From: Solirubrobacteraceae bacterium
Lineage (GTDB): Bacteria > Actinomycetota > Thermoleophilia > Solirubrobacterales > Solirubrobacteraceae
Direction: 5' to 3'
DNA: 8,516 nucleotides
NCBI GenBank assembly: GCA_030038955.1
Contig: JASHQV010000136.1
Coordinates: 1-8,516, forward strand
Shown: piece after piece, positions 5,464 to 8,516 of the stretch
Layout: each line of letters begins with the position of its first letter
Numbering within the stretch: position 1 is the stretch's first letter
Notes under the pieces: generated by a model
Databases searched by the model: none
The model's input: the letters and a program-made list of their open reading frames with translations, nothing else
Told to the model about the DNA's origin: nothing
Translations under genes and position numbers: made by a program

Positions 5464-6831
5464 ATGAGCCAGACCGCTCGCCACGTCGTCCCGCTCGGGG
5501 GTATCGGCCGTGTCGTCCCGCTCGGGGGTATCAGCCGCGTCGCCGTGCTCGGTGGGATCCGGATCCCCTTCGCCCGTCAGGGCGGGCCGTACGCGCGGGC
5601 CTCCAACCAGGACATGCTGACGACCACGCTCGACGCGCTGGTCGACAAGTTCGGCCTCGAAGGAGAGGTCCTGGGCGAGGTGGCCGCGGGCGCCGTGCTC
5701 AAGCACAGCCGTGACTTCAACCTCACGCGCGAGTCCGTGCTCGGCTCCAAGCTCGCCCCCGAGACCCCCGCCTACGAGGTGCAGCAGGCTTGCGGCACCG
5801 GCCTCGAGGCGACTATCCTGGTGGCGGGCAAGATCGCGCTGGGGCAGATCGACGTGGGCATCGCCGGGGGCGTCGACACCACCTCGGATGCGCCGATCGC
5901 GATCAACGAGGACCTCCGTCAGGTGCTCCTCGACATCAACCGGGCCAAGTCAAACGCGGCCCGGTTGCGAGCGCTCACGCGGCTCCGGCCCCAGCAGATC
6001 GTGCCCGAGATCCCGCGCAACGCCGAGCCGCGCACGGGCCTGTCGATGGGTGAGCACGCGGCGATCACGGCGACCGAGTGGGGCATCGCCCGCGACGAGC
6101 AGGACGAGCTGGCGGTGCGCAGCCACCACCGGCTGGCGGAGGCGTACGAGCAGGGGTTCGAGGATGACCTGGTGGTGCCCTACCTGGGACTCGAGCGCGA
6201 TCAGAACCTGCGACCCGACTCCAGCCTCGAGCAGCTGGCAAAGCTGAAGCCGGCGTTCGGCGGCCCCGAGGGGACGATGACCGCAGGCAACTCGACGCCG
6301 CTGAGCGATGGCGCGGCCGCCGTCCTGCTTGCCTCCGAGGAGTGGGCCAAGACGCACGGCGTGCCGGTGCTCGCGTACTTCACGACGGCGCAGACGGCGG
6401 CCGTCGACCACGTCCACAAGCGCGAGGGGCTGCTGATGGCGCCCGCCTATGCGATGCCGCGGATGCTCGCGCGCGCTGGCCTGACGCTCCAGGACTTCGA
6501 CTTCTACGAGATCCACGAGGCGTTCGCCGCCCAGGTGCTTTGCACGCTGAAGGCGTGGGAGGACCCCGTCTACTGCCGCGAGCGACTCGGGCTCGAGCAG
6601 CCGCTCGGAGCGATCGACCGCGACAAGCTGAACGTGCGCGGCGGCTCGCTCGGTGCCGGGCATCCGTTTGGCGCCACCGGCGGGCGGATCGTCGCGAACC
6701 TCGCGAAGCTGCTCGCCGACGGGCGGCGGCAGGGCGAGCAGCAGGAACGGCCTGTCCGCGGCGTGATCTCGATCTGCGCCGCCGGGGGGCTCGGGATCAC
6801 CGCGATCATGGAGGCTGCCGACAATGGCTGA
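5464..6831 (+). CDS. fadA2: Thiolase, FadA2/FadI-like acetyl-CoA acyltransferase
   Basis: The enzyme interconverts 3-ketoacyl-CoA plus CoA and shortened acyl-CoA plus acetyl-CoA, in the cytoplasm. All active-site elements are present: nucleophilic C110 in QQACGTGLE, H351 in YEIHEAFAAQ, H400 in GAGHPFGATGGR and C438 in SICAAGGLG. HEAFA in place of the NEAFA seen in many thiolases points to the FadI/trifunctional-enzyme-beta type, to which mycobacterial FadA2 belongs. The 455-residue length is slightly above usual because of an N-terminal extension built from tandem 9-residue units (residues 8-34, see the repeat entry); the last unit forms the normal first strand, RVAVLGGIRIPF. The ATG at 5464 follows AGGTAGG (5453-5459), a reasonable ribosome site overlapping the previous stop. 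Its stop overlaps the next gene by 8 nt. The name rests on the neighbouring fabG4-like gene as well as the motifs. Confidence 0.88.
   Translation: MSQTARHVVPLGGIGRVVPLGGISRVAVLGGIRIPFARQGGPYARASNQDMLTTTLDALVDKFGLEGEVLGEVAAGAVLKHSRDFNLTRESVLGSKLAPETPAYEVQQACGTGLEATILVAGKIALGQIDVGIAGGVDTTSDAPIAINEDLRQVLLDINRAKSNAARLRALTRLRPQQIVPEIPRNAEPRTGLSMGEHAAITATEWGIARDEQDELAVRSHHRLAEAYEQGFEDDLVVPYLGLERDQNLRPDSSLEQLAKLKPAFGGPEGTMTAGNSTPLSDGAAAVLLASEEWAKTHGVPVLAYFTTAQTAAVDHVHKREGLLMAPAYAMPRMLARAGLTLQDFDFYEIHEAFAAQVLCTLKAWEDPVYCRERLGLEQPLGAIDRDKLNVRGGSLGAGHPFGATGGRIVANLAKLLADGRRQGEQQERPVRGVISICAAGGLGITAIMEAADNG
5485..5565 (+). repeat. Three in-frame 27-bp tandem units at the 5' end of the thiolase gene
   Basis: Units lie at 5485-5511, 5512-5538 and 5539-5565. 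Units 1 and 2 match at 25 of 27 bases; unit 3 matches unit 2 at about 18 of 27. They encode VVPLGGIGR, VVPLGGISR and VAVLGGIRI. Unit 3 is the normal thiolase first strand, so units 1 and 2 look like an internal duplication that added an N-terminal tail. Confidence 0.9.
6810..6814 (+). promoter_or_regulatory. Strong ribosome binding site for the fabG4-like gene inside the thiolase gene
   Basis: GGAGG lies 9 nt before ATG 6824, within the last codons of the thiolase. It fixes the start of the fabG4-like gene and confirms the 8-nt overlap of the two coding regions. Confidence 0.7.
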
Positions 6832-8239
6832 TCTCTACGCCCAGCTGGTCAACACCTCGATCGGCAGGGCCGTCTCCAAGCAGATCGGCCTGCCCCGGCC
6901 GGTGCCGCTCGAGCGCTGGGCGCCCGGGCAGGCGCTGGTCAGCGGTCCGGTGCTGTTCGGCGGCGTCCCCGGAGGGCGGCTCGGCGCGGCGATCACGCAG
7001 GTGCTGGCATCGGTCGGAGCTGAGATCCACACGCCGATGCAGGAGGACATTCGCACCGCCGTGGCGGCGGCCGGCGCCGGCGCGAAGCTGTTCAACCCCG
7101 ATGCCACGCCCGTCGAGCAGCGCTTCAAGGCGCTGCTGTTCGACGCCACCGGGATCGGCTCGAGCGAGCAGCTGAAGACGGCCTACGAGTTCTTCCACCC
7201 GACGATCCGGCGCCTGCTCGACTGTGGGCGGATCGTGATCCTGGCGACGCCGCCGGGCGCCTGCCGCAACCCGCCCGAGGCGGTGGCGCAGCGCGCACTC
7301 GAGGGTTTGATGCGCTCGCTCGGCAAGGAGGTGGGGCACGGCGCCACCGCCCAGCTCGTGCAGGTGGCGGCGGACGCGGAGGGGCTGACGGAGTCGACTT
7401 TGCGGTTCCTGCTGTCGCCCAGGTCCGCGTACGTGTCGGGGCAGGTGATCCGGATCGCACCGCCGAAGGCCGAGATCGAGCTCGGCGAGCTCGACTGGGA
7501 GCGACCGCTGAGCGGCAAGCTGGCGCTGGTCACCGGCGCCGCCCGCGGGATTGGCCGCTTGATTGCCGAGACCTTGGCGCGCGACGGCGCCCACGTGGTC
7601 GCGCTCGACGTTCCCGCCCAGCGCGATCAGCTGGCAGATGTGGCGGCGCAGATCGGCGGCTCGACGCTGCCGCTCGACATCACCGCAAGCGACGCGCCAA
7701 AGCTGATCGGCGACCACCTCGAGCAGCAGCACGGCGGCGTCGACGTCGTCGTCCACAACGCCGGCGTCACCCGCGACAAGACGATCGGACGGATGAGCGA
7801 GGAGCAGTGGACGACCGTGCTGGAGGTCAACCTCAGCTCCGAGCAACGGGTCGACCACGAGCTGTTCGGGCGGGGGCTGGTGCGCGCGAACGGACGGATC
7901 GTGTGCGTCTCGTCGATCAGCGGGATCGCCGGCAACGCCGGGCAGACCAACTACGCCACCTCGAAGGCTGGGGTGATCGGGCTGGTCGAGGCATACGCGC
8001 CGTCGCTGTCGGCGAGCGGGCAGACGGTCAACGCGGTCGCCCCCGGGTTCATCGAGACGCGGATGACCGCGGCGATGCCGATCGCGCTGCGCGAGGCGGG
8101 ACGGCGGATGAACAGCCTGTCGCAAGGCGGGCTGCCGACCGACGTGGCCGAGACGATTGCCTGGCTGGCTGCGCCGGGATCAGCCGGCGTCAACGGCAAC
8201 ATCATCCGCGTCTGCGGCCAGAGCCTGCTCGGGGCCTGA
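6824..8239 (+). CDS. fabG4: Two-domain (high-molecular-weight) 3-oxoacyl reductase, FabG4-like
   Basis: This 471-residue reductase has an extra N-terminal domain (about 1-215, flavodoxin-like in the known mycobacterial homologue) followed by a full ketoreductase SDR domain. Motifs are TGAARGIG (237-244), D285 in LPLDIT, HNAG (311-314), and the catalytic tetrad N336, S364, Y377 and K381 in SSISGIAGNAGQTNYATSK. The N-terminal domain begins MADLYAQLVNTSIG and contains LPRPVPLERW, and lacks a working nucleotide motif. M. tuberculosis FabG4 (Rv0242c, about 454 residues) has this same architecture, prefers NADH and reduces 3-ketoacyl-CoA; cofactor preference here is inferred from that. The start at ATG 6824 is supported by GGAGG at 6810-6814. 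The gene overlaps the thiolase by 8 nt and is followed after 1 nt by the HtdX-like gene, so the three are probably produced together. Confidence 0.9.
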   Translation: MADLYAQLVNTSIGRAVSKQIGLPRPVPLERWAPGQALVSGPVLFGGVPGGRLGAAITQVLASVGAEIHTPMQEDIRTAVAAAGAGAKLFNPDATPVEQRFKALLFDATGIGSSEQLKTAYEFFHPTIRRLLDCGRIVILATPPGACRNPPEAVAQRALEGLMRSLGKEVGHGATAQLVQVAADAEGLTESTLRFLLSPRSAYVSGQVIRIAPPKAEIELGELDWERPLSGKLALVTGAARGIGRLIAETLARDGAHVVALDVPAQRDQLADVAAQIGGSTLPLDITASDAPKLIGDHLEQQHGGVDVVVHNAGVTRDKTIGRMSEEQWTTVLEVNLSSEQRVDHELFGRGLVRANGRIVCVSSISGIAGNAGQTNYATSKAGVIGLVEAYAPSLSASGQTVNAVAPGFIETRMTAAMPIALREAGRRMNSLSQGGLPTDVAETIAWLAAPGSAGVNGNIIRVCGQSLLGA

Positions 8240-8240
8240 G

Positions 8241-8516
8241 ATGCCCGCGCGCGAGCTGAACGGCCCGCCCCGGACCGCCCCTGAGGGCGAGCCGAACGGC
8301 CCGCCTCGAACTGCCCCTGAGCGCGAGCTGAGCCGCCCGCCCGGAACCGCCGGTCTGCTCGCGCGCGCGGCGGCGTCGCTGATCCCAGGTACGTCTGTGC
8401 TTCCGTTCGTCGGCGGCCAGCGGGCCGCCGAGGTGCCGGGCGAGGTGCTCGTGCTCCGCGATCTCGAGGTCGAGCGGGAGCGGCTGGCCGCGTACGACCG
8501 CGTGTGCGGCTTCGAC
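8241..8516 (+). CDS. HtdX-like MaoC-family hydratase/dehydratase, partial (runs off window)
   Basis: The 92 codons to the window edge stay open. The first 38 residues are a Pro/Arg/Glu-rich repeat tail. They are followed by GLLARAAASLIPGTSVLPFV, a strand-rich stretch with VLRDLEVERERLAAYDRVCGFD. The pattern of an LLRAA..L.P lead-in, then a (V/I)(D/E)...(V/L)AAY..V.G segment, matches the start of MaoC-like (3R)-hydroxyacyl dehydratases such as mycobacterial HtdX (Rv0241c). There too the gene adjoins fabG4 and fadA2. The enzyme would hydrate enoyl thioesters or dehydrate (3R)-hydroxyacyl thioesters. The catalytic hot-dog domain lies outside the window, so the assignment leans on position and N-terminal resemblance. 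ATG 8241 is 1 nt after the fabG4-like stop codon, with GGGG at 8231-8234 as a possible ribosome site. Confidence 0.68.
   Translation, partial: MPARELNGPPRTAPEGEPNGPPRTAPERELSRPPGTAGLLARAAASLIPGTSVLPFVGGQRAAEVPGEVLVLRDLEVERERLAAYDRVCGFD
8251..8351 (+). repeat. 36-bp in-frame tandem units at the 5' end of the HtdX-like gene
   Basis: Unit 1 (8251-8286) and unit 2 (8287-8322) match at 31 of 36 bases; a third, decayed and incomplete unit follows at 8323-8351. The encoded 12-residue unit is RELNGPPRTAPE, then GEPNGPPRTAPE, then RELSRPPGTAG. Three of the five base differences between units 1 and 2 fall at synonymous third positions. The tail precedes the part that resembles HtdX. Confidence 0.88.

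Noticed and set aside
6806..8125. 439-codon minus-strand open frame opposite the fabG4-like gene
   Set aside because: No domain motifs and a low-complexity Arg/His/Gln composition. The plus-strand gene has complete SDR motifs.
4631..8239. Possible tandem duplication of the two SDR domains (4631-5458 and the C-terminal part of 6824-8239)
   Set aside because: The two share only general SDR motifs (TGA..GIG, NAG, YxxxK). Flanking sequence differs strongly, so they are members of a large superfamily and not a recent duplicate pair.

Overview
The base composition is very GC-rich, codon third positions are GC-biased, and actinobacterial-type families dominate (PucR regulator, FabG4/FadA2 pair, RsbW-like ATPase). 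This suggests a chromosomal segment of a high-GC actinobacterium. A Thermoleophilia/Solirubrobacterales-like lineage is my best guess from the combination of families; it is inference from memory of related proteins, not a search. I see no tRNA, rRNA, CRISPR array, insertion sequence or phage gene.

The layout has three blocks. Block A (plus strand, 55-1686) is a PucR-type transcriptional regulator followed by a small cysteine-containing protein of unknown function. It ends in a strong GC-rich hairpin in the convergent gap at 1687-1786. Block B (minus strand, read from 4548 down to 1787) is a tightly packed three-gene operon: a DUF445 membrane protein, an Abi-alpha (DUF4393)-like protein, and an RsbW/SpoIIAB-type HATPase. 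The junctions are a 3-nt gap and a 4-nt GTGA overlap, so the genes are probably translated together. Block C (plus strand, 4631 to the window edge) is a lipid-metabolism operon: a short-chain dehydrogenase, a FadI/FadA2-type thiolase, a two-domain FabG4-type 3-ketoacyl reductase, and the first 92 codons of a probable HtdX-like MaoC hydratase/dehydratase. Blocks B and C diverge from an 82-bp intergenic region at 4549-4630.

Block C matches the mycobacterial fadA2-fabG4-htdX gene neighbourhood. It supplies three of the steps that interconvert acyl-CoA, enoyl-CoA, 3-hydroxyacyl-CoA and 3-ketoacyl-CoA, so it can serve beta-oxidation or its reversal. Two of its genes carry in-frame tandem DNA duplications at their 5' ends (27-bp units in the thiolase, 36-bp units in the HtdX-like gene), adding low-complexity N-terminal tails. 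Block B is the best candidate for something under-described: a membrane protein, a protein related to an abortive-infection family, and a signalling ATPase encoded as one translational unit.
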